From the NCBI RefSeq assembly GCF_030409055.1, contig NZ_CP116619.1:3573628-3637627 (forward strand): 64,000 nt of DNA, given 5' to 3'. The notes beneath the pieces are model-generated. The model was not told where the DNA came from and did not search any database. It saw only the letters and a program-made list of their open reading frames with translations. Positions 53,264-61,700 of the stretch are shown here, one piece after another (position 1 is the first letter of the stretch; each line of letters opens with the position of its first letter). The DNA is from Trichocoleus desertorum NBK24 (GTDB lineage Bacteria > Cyanobacteriota > Cyanobacteriia > FACHB-46). Both the position numbers and the translations under genes were made by a program.

Positions 53264-54451
53264 ATGAAAATTCTGGTATTGGCTTGGGAATTTCCTCCTC
53301 GCATTGTGGGCGGTATTGCCCGACATGTGGCCGAGCTATACCCAGAACTCGTCAAGCTGGGCCATGAAGTGCATCTAATTACCGTCGAATTTGGGCAAGC
53401 CCCAAGTTATGAAGTGGTCGATGGAGTCAAAGTGCATCGGGTGCCTGTAGGCTATAGCCACGACTTTTTCCATTGGGTCGTGAATATGAACGAGAGCATG
53501 GGCCGTCATGGTGGCAAGTTAATCCTGGAAGATGGCCCCTTCGACCTGATTCATGCTCACGATTGGTTGGTTGGAGATGCGGCGATCGCCCTCAAGCACA
53601 CGTTCAAAACTCCGCTCATTGCCACCATTCACGCCACTGAATATGGCCGCCATAACGGCATTCATACCGATACCCACCACTACATCAGTTATAAAGAAAC
53701 CCACTTAGCCTACAACGCTTGGCGAGTCATCGTTTGTACCGACTACATGCGCTCTGAAGCCGCACGGGCGTTGGGGAGTCCTGAAGAAAAAGTGGATGTC
53801 ATCTACAACGGCATCCGCCCCGAAAAGAAACAACGGCACCCAGATTTTGACTTTGCCAGTTTCCGCCGCCAGTTTGCCGAGGATAGTGAAAAGATTATTT
53901 ATTACGTGGGCCGAATGACTCACGAAAAAGGCGTGGCGGTTCTGCTCAATGCCATGCCCAAGGTGTTGGCGGAAATGGGTGGCTACGCCAAGCTGGTGAT
54001 CATCGGCGGCGGCAATACTGACCACTTGAAACAGCAGGCTTGGAACCTCGGCATTGCTCACAAAACCTACTTCACTGGGTTCATGTCTGAGGAAGACTTA
54101 AACAAGTTTCAAACCATTGCTAATTGCGCCGTTTTCCCTAGCCTCTACGAACCCTTTGGCATCGTGGCTTTAGAAAGTTTTGCGGCGCGAGTACCAGTCG
54201 TGGTCTCCGATACAGGCGGCTTTCCGGAAGTAGTGCGCCATACCAAAACAGGCATTGTGACTTGGGCCAATAATTCCGAGTCCCTCGCTTGGGGTATTTT
54301 GGAAGTCTTGAAGAATCCGGGTTATGTCCAGTGGCTCATAGACAATGCTTATGAAGACTTGGAGCGGCGCTTCAGTTGGGCCAAAATTGCCCAGCAAACC
54401 GAAGTGGTTTACAAACGAGTAGTGCAAGAGCGATCGCAAGTCGATTGGTAA
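53264..54451 (+). CDS. Glycosyltransferase family 4
   Basis: 395 residues from the ATG at 53264, which has GGGAG upstream; the TTG one codon earlier is unlikely. The N terminus KILVLAWEFPPRIVGGIARH has the glycogen-synthase-like GGxxxH acceptor loop, DLIHAHDWLVGDAAIALKH follows, and the donor site is VFPSLYEPFGIVALESFAAR with VVVSDTGGFPEVV. This subgroup is close to starch/glycogen synthase-like and sucrose-metabolism enzymes. The donor is an NDP-hexose; product not determined. It precedes the AAA+/ferredoxin fusion gene by about 63 bases. Confidence 0.88.
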   Translation: MKILVLAWEFPPRIVGGIARHVAELYPELVKLGHEVHLITVEFGQAPSYEVVDGVKVHRVPVGYSHDFFHWVVNMNESMGRHGGKLILEDGPFDLIHAHDWLVGDAAIALKHTFKTPLIATIHATEYGRHNGIHTDTHHYISYKETHLAYNAWRVIVCTDYMRSEAARALGSPEEKVDVIYNGIRPEKKQRHPDFDFASFRRQFAEDSEKIIYYVGRMTHEKGVAVLLNAMPKVLAEMGGYAKLVIIGGGNTDHLKQQAWNLGIAHKTYFTGFMSEEDLNKFQTIANCAVFPSLYEPFGIVALESFAARVPVVVSDTGGFPEVVRHTKTGIVTWANNSESLAWGILEVLKNPGYVQWLIDNAYEDLERRFSWAKIAQQTEVVYKRVVQERSQVDW

Positions 54452-54514
54452 GGTGGATTGGATAAGACGGTTTAGATAGAGCACGTTCAAACCACAAACA
54501 CAGGGGGCGAGCAT

Positions 54515-57500
54515 ATGGATGGGGCTGAGCGGATTCAATGGTTAAAAGAGCATACTCAGTTGGCATCGCTCTCTGATGAAGCTCTAGAGGCGATCGCCGT
54601 TGCTATTGTCGAGGAGCCGTTCCCAGAAAATCGCCATCTGGTTGTAGAAGACACCCATCCAGATGTACTTTACATCTTGAAAACAGGACATTTAGAGAGC
54701 TACCACACCAGCCCAAATGGCCCTGTCAAAGCAGTGAGCTTGCTGCCTGGAAGCATCATTCATCTCAAGGAACTGTTGCTAGAGCAACCCACTGAGCGAA
54801 CCGTCATTACTCTTGACGATGGTTTGTTGTGGCGGATCACCAAAGAGCAGTTTCTTGCTTTAGCGCAGCAGTACCCAGAAGTTAGCCGTACCTTCTCGCG
54901 CCAACTCGCAGCGGAGCTAAACCAACTAACTTCTCAACTCGCCTATGAACAAGAGCGGCAGGCAGCATTACGACCTTACGCGATTCCCAGAGTCAGGCGA
55001 GGCGTGATTGGCAGTAGTGAGGTTGCTGTTGGACTCCGTAAACAAGTTCGAGATGCTGCCCGCGATCGCACTCCCGTTTTACTGACGGGTGAGGCAGGAG
55101 TTGGCAAAGTTAACTTAGCGGCCTTAATTCACTTCAACTCAGCGGCGCGACGGGAACCCCTAATTCGTTTCAACTGTGGCACTCTCTCTAGTAGTGGTGC
55201 AGAACTGTTTGGGCGGGCGGCTCAAAGCGCGAGTGGTAAACAGGGTTTGCTGGCCTACCTAGGCAGCGGAACTTTAGTGCTAGATCACCTGCAAGATCTG
55301 CTTCCAGAACTACAAGTTAAAGTAATTCAGCTCCTTCAAACCGGAGAGTATCGCTCCATCAGTCGAGAGGGCGAACCGATCGCTGAACTACAGCAGTGTC
55401 AAGCGCGCATTATCATCACCGCAGAGCGATCGCTCGATCAAGTCACTGAACAACTAAGCCTTGAACTTGGACAAGTTTTGTGGGGACATGCGATTGAAGT
55501 GCCACCCCTGCGCGAGCGTAAAGCCGATATTAAAGCCAAAGCCGAATATCACATTAGTTGCTTTGCCCGGGGAGAAGGAATTTCTCGGCCCAAACTCACC
55601 TCGGAAGCGGCGGAAGTTTTAGCCAGTTACGACTTCCCTGGCAATTTACCAGAGCTAGAGAGCCTGCTGGAGCAAGCGATCAGCCAATCGAATGGCGCGG
55701 CTGAACTGACGGCTGATCTGTTCCGCTCGGCCCAACAACTCGCCGTTGAACTGGATCAAGTTACCTCTCAACTGGCCTTTGAGCAAGAACGCCAGACTGC
55801 ATTGCGTCCCTACCTCGTGCCAAAAGTACGCCGGGGGATTGTCGGCTCTAGTCGCTATGCGGTGCGGTTGCGTCAGGAAATTAAAAAAGCGGCGGGCGAT
55901 CGCAAATCTGTCTTGGTGTTTGGTGAACCAGGGTTGGGCAAAGACAATACCGCAGCACTGATTCACTTCGGCTCTCGCGATCGCCACCAACCGATGATCA
56001 AAATCAACTGCAACACGCTGCAAGCCAGTGGCGCAGAATTGTTTGGTCGAGCGGGAGGTAAGCCAGGGCTACTAGAGTGGATTGGTCAGGGCACGCTCCT
56101 GCTCAACAACATTCAAGAGTTACCCCCCGCGCTGCTAGAAAAAATTCTGCTCTTACTCGAAACCGGAACCTACACTCCAATTAGCCGTGAAGGAGAACCC
56201 GCACCAGAACCTAAGCAAAGCCAAGCTCGGATCATGATGGTGTCAGAAAAAACGCTGCCCCAGTTGGAGCGAAAGCACTGCGTCCCCCATGTGATCAAAG
56301 TGCCACCGTTGCGGGTGCGGAAAGCTGACATTGCGGCTCAGGCTGAGTACTATATCAGCTTGACCTGTCGAGCTAAAAACCTCACTCGTCCCCACGTCAC
56401 CCCAGAAGCCTTACGCCGTCTCCAAGGCTATGACTTTCCGGGCAACTTCACAGAACTAGAAGGACTGATTGAACGGGCGATCGCGCAATCGAATGGCGCA
56501 CCAGAACTCACGGAAGAAGTCTTTTGGGCCGTGAGCAACAAAACCCGACGCTTCCGAGTGAACCTGCTCAACGCCTATCCCAAGCTACGGCAGTTTTTAC
56601 GGAGTGATTGGTGGCCCGATCGCATCAACTTTGGCTTTACTTTGGGTATGTTTGCCGTCATCGTCGCCATCTTGATGTTCGGCCCCCAAACGCGCGACAG
56701 CAACATTGGCCTCAATTTATTTTGGGCTTGGTGGTGGCCGTTGATGCTCTTTGCCTTTCCCTTTGTCGGGCGCTTGTGGTGCTCGGTTTGCCCATTCATG
56801 ATCTACGGTGAGTTAGCTCAGAAGCTTTCCTTACAAGTCTTTCCCCGTGAATTACTGCCTTGGCCCCGCCAGCAAGCGGAGAAGTGGGGCGGCTGGTTTC
56901 TGTTCGGCTTATTCACGCTGATTTTGCTTTGGGAAGAACTTTGGAATTTAGAAGACACAGCTTATCTGGCGGGTTGTCTCTTACTGCTGATTACGGCTGG
57001 GGCGGTAATCTTTTCGCTGTTGTTTGAGCGCCGCTTTTGGTGCCGCTATCTCTGCCCAATTGGGGGGATGAACGGCTTGTTCGCCAAGCTCTCCATGACT
57101 GAGTTGCGGGCACAACAAGGCATTTGTTCTGCCACTTGCACGACCTACCAATGCTACAAAGGCGGCCCTGAAAAAGGCGAAGGACAAGAAAGTCTGGGTT
57201 GCCCACTCTACTCTCACCCAGCGCAATTGGAAGACAACCGTGACTGCGTGCTGTGTATGACCTGCCTCAAAGCTTGCCCACACCGCTCAGTGGAAGTGAA
57301 TCTACGGCCTCCTGGCATTGAACTTTGGACGACTCATCAGCCGACTTATGCAGAAGTAGCGCTGCTATTTTTATTATTCGGAGCGGTTTTCCTCCATCGC
57401 CTACCTGAGATCGAAAACCAGTTGGGCTGGAATCTGCATTTAGAGAATTTTGGCTGGCATGCTGGGGTTTCTGTAGCAGCATTATTGCTCCCTGTGGCGA

Positions 57501-57880
57501 TCGCGCTCTTGGCCCAATTCTTGATTCGAGTAGTCAACCGCACCCTCAAACCTCGTCCCTTTCTGGAGCTAGCTTACGGCTATTTGCCTTTAGTTCTGGG
57601 CGGCAGCTTAGCTCACTATCTGCGTTTGGGTTTAACCGAAGCGGGCCGAGTTCTGCCAATCACCCTCGCTACCTTTGGCTACAGCAGCGTTAACGTGCCG
57701 ATCGCCGTGGCTGAACCCGCAGTAATCGCATTTCTGCAAGCGGTGACGCTCATTGCTTCAGTCTGGTTGAGTGTGATGTTGACTCAGAAAATTGCGCGTC
57801 AGCCTTTACTCAGTCTGTTACCCCAACACCTAGCCACGATCGCCATCGGCTCGCTGTTGTGGAAGTTAATTGTCAGTTGA
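54515..57880 (+). CDS. Fusion protein: cNMP-binding-like domain, two degenerate NtrC-type AAA+ modules, membrane 4Fe-4S ferredoxin
   Basis: 1121 residues. A cyclic-nucleotide-binding-like domain (about 10-135) is followed by two homologous AAA+ modules (about 160-400 and 435-670), each preceded by a copy of LTSQLAYEQERQ-ALRPY, so the unit was duplicated internally. Walker A loops (GEAGVGKVN, GEPGLGKDN) and the arginine-finger region PPLRxRKADI are kept, but the GAFTGA sigma-54 loop is absent and Walker B is LVLDH or LLLNN instead of LDE. Residues 700-1121 are several membrane helices with CSVCP (756-760), CRYLCP (843-848) and two ferredoxin sets (Cys871/875/880/896; Cys911/914/917/921), like NapH/CcoG. 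It is probably a redox- and nucleotide-sensing membrane protein. Confidence 0.85.
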   Translation: MDGAERIQWLKEHTQLASLSDEALEAIAVAIVEEPFPENRHLVVEDTHPDVLYILKTGHLESYHTSPNGPVKAVSLLPGSIIHLKELLLEQPTERTVITLDDGLLWRITKEQFLALAQQYPEVSRTFSRQLAAELNQLTSQLAYEQERQAALRPYAIPRVRRGVIGSSEVAVGLRKQVRDAARDRTPVLLTGEAGVGKVNLAALIHFNSAARREPLIRFNCGTLSSSGAELFGRAAQSASGKQGLLAYLGSGTLVLDHLQDLLPELQVKVIQLLQTGEYRSISREGEPIAELQQCQARIIITAERSLDQVTEQLSLELGQVLWGHAIEVPPLRERKADIKAKAEYHISCFARGEGISRPKLTSEAAEVLASYDFPGNLPELESLLEQAISQSNGAAELTADLFRSAQQLAVELDQVTSQLAFEQERQTALRPYLVPKVRRGIVGSSRYAVRLRQEIKKAAGDRKSVLVFGEPGLGKDNTAALIHFGSRDRHQPMIKINCNTLQASGAELFGRAGGKPGLLEWIGQGTLLLNNIQELPPALLEKILLLLETGTYTPISREGEPAPEPKQSQARIMMVSEKTLPQLERKHCVPHVIKVPPLRVRKADIAAQAEYYISLTCRAKNLTRPHVTPEALRRLQGYDFPGNFTELEGLIERAIAQSNGAPELTEEVFWAVSNKTRRFRVNLLNAYPKLRQFLRSDWWPDRINFGFTLGMFAVIVAILMFGPQTRDSNIGLNLFWAWWWPLMLFAFPFVGRLWCSVCPFMIYGELAQKLSLQVFPRELLPWPRQQAEKWGGWFLFGLFTLILLWEELWNLEDTAYLAGCLLLLITAGAVIFSLLFERRFWCRYLCPIGGMNGLFAKLSMTELRAQQGICSATCTTYQCYKGGPEKGEGQESLGCPLYSHPAQLEDNRDCVLCMTCLKACPHRSVEVNLRPPGIELWTTHQPTYAEVALLFLLFGAVFLHRLPEIENQLGWNLHLENFGWHAGVSVAALLLPVAIALLAQFLIRVVNRTLKPRPFLELAYGYLPLVLGGSLAHYLRLGLTEAGRVLPITLATFGYSSVNVPIAVAEPAVIAFLQAVTLIASVWLSVMLTQKIARQPLLSLLPQHLATIAIGSLLWKLIVS

Positions 57881-57908
57881 TCAGGTTACTCGCTCTAGCA
57901 GTTAGAAC

Positions 57909-58112
57909 TCAATCCACTACTTTTAGGAGTCCCATATCCAAGTGGTCAGAAATCCGCCGAATTTGACTCAACTCCTCAGCACTCAACACTGCGTCTGAAG
58001 CGATCGCCATAAAAAATTCGCATTCATCTGCTTGGGTAATTTTTCCAGAAATAAAAATGCGCTGGATAGTTGGCCCAATGGCAGAACCAAGACTGCTATT
58101 GTCAGTATTCAT
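57909..58112 (-). CDS. Small conserved-looking protein, 67 residues
   Basis: 67 residues from the ATG at 58112; a longer reading frame to 58268 would overlap rnc and is unlikely. It begins MNTDNSSLGSAIGPTIQRIF, then ISGKITQADECEFFMAIASD and ends ISDHLDMGLLKVVD. Helical, soluble. It converges on the big fusion gene and is divergent from rnc. I recognise the pattern as a short cyanobacterial protein of unknown function. Confidence 0.65.
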   Translation of the reverse strand: MNTDNSSLGSAIGPTIQRIFISGKITQADECEFFMAIASDAVLSAEELSQIRRISDHLDMGLLKVVD

Positions 58113-58239
58113 GAGGACGATTCTGTAAGGAAAACATGAAGAAGCTCTATTAATTTGTATATTCCCTGAATTGTTGACCTCTTTGCTCCCTCCAGTTGGC
58201 TTACCTAGGTGGGTGAGCCTGAGCCATACCAACGTAGAG

Positions 58240-58911
58240 ATGAAAAAACTGCCCATCTTCCGAAACAACGCTTTGTTACAACGAGCGCTGACCCACAGTT
58301 CTTACACCAACGAGCATCCGGCGTTTGGGGAAGATAACGAACGCTTGGAGTTCTTAGGCGATGCCATCTTGAACTTTCTCAGCGGTGAATTTCTTTACAA
58401 GCACTACCCTGAAAAACCAGAAGGAGAATTAACGCCGCTACGTTCTGCCTTGGTGGATGAGTCACAGCTCGCCAAATTTGCGATCGCCCTCAACCTTGGT
58501 TCCCTCATGCATTTGGGCCGAGGGGCGGAAATTAATGGTGGGCGGGAAAATCCCAACTTACTTAGCAGCACCTTTGAAGCGGTAATTGGGGCTTATTTCC
58601 TAGATACAGGTTCCAATATTGAGACAGTCCGCAACTATGTAGAACCGCTGTTTCAAGCGATCGCGGATACTTTGGTTGATACCGCAACCCAAATTAACTT
58701 CAAAAGTCGTTTTCAAGCTTGGGCCTTAGCCGAAGTAGGTCAGAACCCCAAGTACGCCATCATTGCTCAATCTGGCCCAGATCATGCGCGAGAATTTACC
58801 GCCGAGGTGCGTGTAGCTGACCAAAAATACGGCGAAGGCAAGGGGCACAGAAAGCAAGATGCGGAAAAGAGTGCCGCCAAACAAGCCCTAGAAGCCTTAG
58901 GACTGCTCTAG
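58240..58911 (+). CDS. rnc: Ribonuclease III
   Basis: 223 residues from the ATG at 58240; a TTG at 58171 would add 23 residues not seen in the family. The RNase III signature NERLEFLGDAIL contains catalytic Glu and Asp, with the second acidic site in STFEAVIGAYFLD. The C-terminal double-stranded-RNA-binding domain spans about 150-223 (FKSRFQAWALAEVGQNPKYA, EKSAAKQALEALGLL). It processes rRNA and other structured RNAs. Many cyanobacteria carry both full and mini RNase III; this is the full form. Confidence 0.94.
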   Translation: MKKLPIFRNNALLQRALTHSSYTNEHPAFGEDNERLEFLGDAILNFLSGEFLYKHYPEKPEGELTPLRSALVDESQLAKFAIALNLGSLMHLGRGAEINGGRENPNLLSSTFEAVIGAYFLDTGSNIETVRNYVEPLFQAIADTLVDTATQINFKSRFQAWALAEVGQNPKYAIIAQSGPDHAREFTAEVRVADQKYGEGKGHRKQDAEKSAAKQALEALGLL

Positions 58912-58927
58912 AAAATGGATCAACTTT

Positions 58928-60106
58928 CTAAGCTGGGCTAGAAACGGTCGTACCTCGCAAAGACTGGATGGTTGCGATCGCCTGTTGTGCGGCTCGATCA
59001 ATCTCCACTTCTGTATTGAACCGCCCAATACCAAACCGCAGCGAAGCATAAGCCAATTCTGGCGATCGCCCTAAAGCAGTCAGCACATGGGAAGGTTTGA
59101 TTTCAGCCGATGTGCAAGCAGAACCAGAAGAAACCGCTACCATAGGTTGCAACCCCAACAACAACGCTTGCCCATCTACCCCTGCCACACTGACATTGAG
59201 ATTGCCAGCAAGCCGTTGCGTAGGATGACCGTTCAGGTAGATATTGCCGACCGTGTTGAGCTGCTGCCACAGGCGATCGCGCAGTTGCGTCAGCCGTTGA
59301 GCTTCTGTTACTTGTTCTGCCAGTCCCAACTCTACTGCTCTGGCGAAACCGACGATCTGTGGGGTGTAAAGCGTCCCCGATCGCATGCCTCGCTCATGCC
59401 CACCTCCATGTAGTTGAGGTGCCACCTGGACTCTAGGATTACACCGCCGCACATACAACGCCCCAATCCCCTTCGGCCCATACACCTTATGAGCTGTGAG
59501 CGACATCAGATCAATCTGCATCGCTGCCACATCTAAAGGGATTTTAGCGATCGCTTGAGCCGCATCGGTGTGAAAGAGAACTTGATGCTGGTGACAAAGC
59601 GCCCCAACCTCAGCCAGTGGCTGCAACACCCCAATCTCATTATTTGCCGCCATCACCGAAACCAAAATCGTATCAGGCCGCAATGCTTGCTCCAGTTCTG
59701 CCAGATTGATCAAGCCATCAGATTGCACAGGTAAATAAGTAACCTCAAATCCCAAAGACTCTAAATAGCGGCACGGGTCAAGCACGGCATTGTGCTCAGT
59801 AATGACAGTGATGATGTGCCGTCCCTTGCTGATGTAAGCTTCTGCCACCCCTTTGATCGCCAAATTATTTGCTTCTGTAGCGCCACTGGTGAAAACGATT
59901 TCCTCTGGGCCACAGTTGATCGCAGTTGCTAAAATTTCTCGCGCTTTTTTGACTGCCGCTTCCGCCTCCCAACCATAGGCATGAGTCACACTCGCCGGAT
60001 TCCCAAAATGCTCGGTAAAGTACGGCAGCATTGCCTCTAGTACCCTTGGGTCTACCGGAGTTGTAGCGTGGCAATCCAGATAAATCGGACGATAAACGTT
60101 GGGCAT
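58928..60106 (-). CDS. Cysteine desulfurase (IscS/NifS type)
   Basis: 392 residues. Class V PLP aminotransferase. The N terminus IYLDCHATTPVDPRVLEAML, the PLP-lysine region SLTAHKVYGPKGIGALYV and the catalytic-Cys loop SSGSACTSAEIKPSHVLTAL are all present. It releases sulfur from cysteine for iron-sulfur cluster and tRNA thiolation pathways. The scaffold genes of an isc operon are not next to it, so I give no gene name. Type I by the Cys-loop. The 16-base gap to rnc is convergent. Confidence 0.93.
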   Translation of the reverse strand: MPNVYRPIYLDCHATTPVDPRVLEAMLPYFTEHFGNPASVTHAYGWEAEAAVKKAREILATAINCGPEEIVFTSGATEANNLAIKGVAEAYISKGRHIITVITEHNAVLDPCRYLESLGFEVTYLPVQSDGLINLAELEQALRPDTILVSVMAANNEIGVLQPLAEVGALCHQHQVLFHTDAAQAIAKIPLDVAAMQIDLMSLTAHKVYGPKGIGALYVRRCNPRVQVAPQLHGGGHERGMRSGTLYTPQIVGFARAVELGLAEQVTEAQRLTQLRDRLWQQLNTVGNIYLNGHPTQRLAGNLNVSVAGVDGQALLLGLQPMVAVSSGSACTSAEIKPSHVLTALGRSPELAYASLRFGIGRFNTEVEIDRAAQQAIATIQSLRGTTVSSPA

Positions 60107-60122
60107 TTTGACACTTAACAGG

Positions 60123-60692
60123 TTACAGCAATACCTTTAGTTCCAAGGTGAAACCAGGCACGACATTCTCACCACTGAGAATCGCTGTGGCTGGATACTG
60201 GGTCACGGATTGATCGGCTCGATAGACCCAAGCTTGTTGATTTTGGCGATCGATCAGCCAACCTAAACGCACACCGTTCGCAATGTATTCCTGCATTTTG
60301 GTTTGCAACGTGTCTAGACTGTCAGTTTTAGAGCGAATCTCGATCACAAAATCTGGTGCAAGGGCTAGAAACTCATCTTCTCCCTGATCCCAGCCTTCTG
60401 GTAAGCGTTCCTTAGCCACGAATGCCACATCCGGCGATCGCACCGCACCATTTGGTAATCTGAACCCTGTACTGGAGCTAAAGACTTCGCCAAGATCGTG
60501 GTTGATTACCCACAGCATCAGGTAAGTAATAGCTCTGGCCTCACGATTGCCAGAAGTGCCTCCGGTCGGTGCCATAGTCACAAGGGTTCCATTTGCGTTG
60601 CGCTCGAAGCGGAGATTTGGGTTTTGAGAGTTTAACTGCATCAACTCCAAATCTGTAATGATCCGTGACTGCACCACGTTTCCTGCTCCCAC
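60123..60692 (-). CDS. Uma2-family (DUF820) putative restriction-endonuclease-fold protein
   Basis: 189 residues, GTG start. The PD-(D/E)xK-type core is seen as RSPDVAFVAKERLPEGWDQG, APDFVIEIRSKTDSLDTLQT and KMQEYIANGVRLGWLIDRQN, the hallmark of the Uma2 group that is greatly expanded in cyanobacteria. Function is unknown; these may be mobile nucleases or domesticated copies. It lies 16 bases from the cysteine desulfurase gene on the same strand. Confidence 0.9.
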   Translation of the reverse strand: MGAGNVVQSRIITDLELMQLNSQNPNLRFERNANGTLVTMAPTGGTSGNREARAITYLMLWVINHDLGEVFSSSTGFRLPNGAVRSPDVAFVAKERLPEGWDQGEDEFLALAPDFVIEIRSKTDSLDTLQTKMQEYIANGVRLGWLIDRQNQQAWVYRADQSVTQYPATAILSGENVVPGFTLELKVLL

Positions 60693-60800
60693 GGCTTCAG
60701 CTCTCTAGCGTCAATATAGCAACTCTGTAACTTGGGCAGGGCGTAGGCTTTTACAACTTGCGGCATGTCCTCTGCCTGCTAAATCTCTCAAGGAGGGAAT

Positions 60801-61484
60801 GTGGAGTTACAGGCGATCGCGCTACTGTTGAAAAAAATTCTTTCACCTTCTGGCATGGAAATCCTCAGCCTAGTCAAAACATTTATCGATGTTCCGGTTC
60901 TGGTCAAAACATTTGTGGCAGTTTTCGTCTTGGCTGATGCTTTGGGGAATGCCCCAATTTTTTTGGTGCTGACCAAGGGCATGGAAATAGAGCAGAAAAA
61001 TAGTGTGGTCGATCGCGCTAGCTTGATTGGAACAGCGGTGATCCTGGCTTTTGCCTTTGGAGGGCAAACCGTTCTGGATTACTTGCACATCAGCATGGGT
61101 TCTTTAGAGATCGCAGGTGGATTGTTGTTGCTGATGATTGCCTTAAAGATGCTGGAAGGACATACAGAAGCACCACTGGTGGAGCAAGGGCGGGATGTGG
61201 CGATTACTCCATTGGCGTTTCCGCTGTTGGCTGGCCCTGGCACGTTAACCAGTGTGATGTTATTGATGTCTGATTCAGATACTGCAATCGGTCATCTCAG
61301 TGTCGCGCTTGGCATTGTTGGTGCGATGTTCGTCACTTGGTTTATCGTGCGGCAGTCGTCCCGGATTGATCATTGGTTAGGGGCAGAAGGCGCGATCATC
61401 ATCACGCAACTCTTGGGGTTCCTATTAGCGGCGCTAGCGATCGAAATTAGTAGTTCGGGAATTCGAGAGTTATTTCTGAAGTGA
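60801..61484 (+). CDS. MarC-family membrane protein
   Basis: 227 residues. The GTG start at 60801 has a strong AAGGAGGG upstream. Six hydrophobic segments. VLADALGNAPIFLVLTKGME (first signature), MGSLEIAGGLLLLMIALKML and VAITPLAFPLLAGPGTLTSV are typical of the MarC/UPF0056 group. Its transport function is not established; the link to antibiotic resistance was withdrawn for E. coli. It stops eight bases short of the disrupted SnoaL-like gene on the opposite strand. Confidence 0.9.
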   Translation: MELQAIALLLKKILSPSGMEILSLVKTFIDVPVLVKTFVAVFVLADALGNAPIFLVLTKGMEIEQKNSVVDRASLIGTAVILAFAFGGQTVLDYLHISMGSLEIAGGLLLLMIALKMLEGHTEAPLVEQGRDVAITPLAFPLLAGPGTLTSVMLLMSDSDTAIGHLSVALGIVGAMFVTWFIVRQSSRIDHWLGAEGAIIITQLLGFLLAALAIEISSSGIRELFLK

Positions 61485-61700
61485 ACTGCAATCAATAAGA
61501 CTTGCCATCACTGCCAAAGTACTCACGGTAGGCACAAATTTTATCTGCACGCACATCAAACGCGATCGCCACTCGGTTTTTGTAGGGTTGACCTCGCATC
61601 ACACCCTCATCCCGAAACTCAAAAACTACGGTGGTGTCATTGCTCATGACGCGATCGAGCGTTACCATTAAGCCCTGTTCAAACGTGGCAGAGACATACT

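Noticed and set aside
54515-57880. True sigma-54 activator
   Set aside because: The GAFTGA loop and Walker B DE are missing in both AAA+ modules, there is no DNA-binding helix-turn-helix at the C terminus, and the rest of the protein is a membrane ferredoxin.
58171-58239. N-terminal extension of RNase III from a TTG
   Set aside because: The extra residues do not match the family, and the ATG at 58240 gives a normal start.
57909-58268. 119-residue version of the small protein opposite rnc
   Set aside because: Its first half overlaps rnc coding sequence on the other strand; the ATG at 58112 gives the family-like protein.
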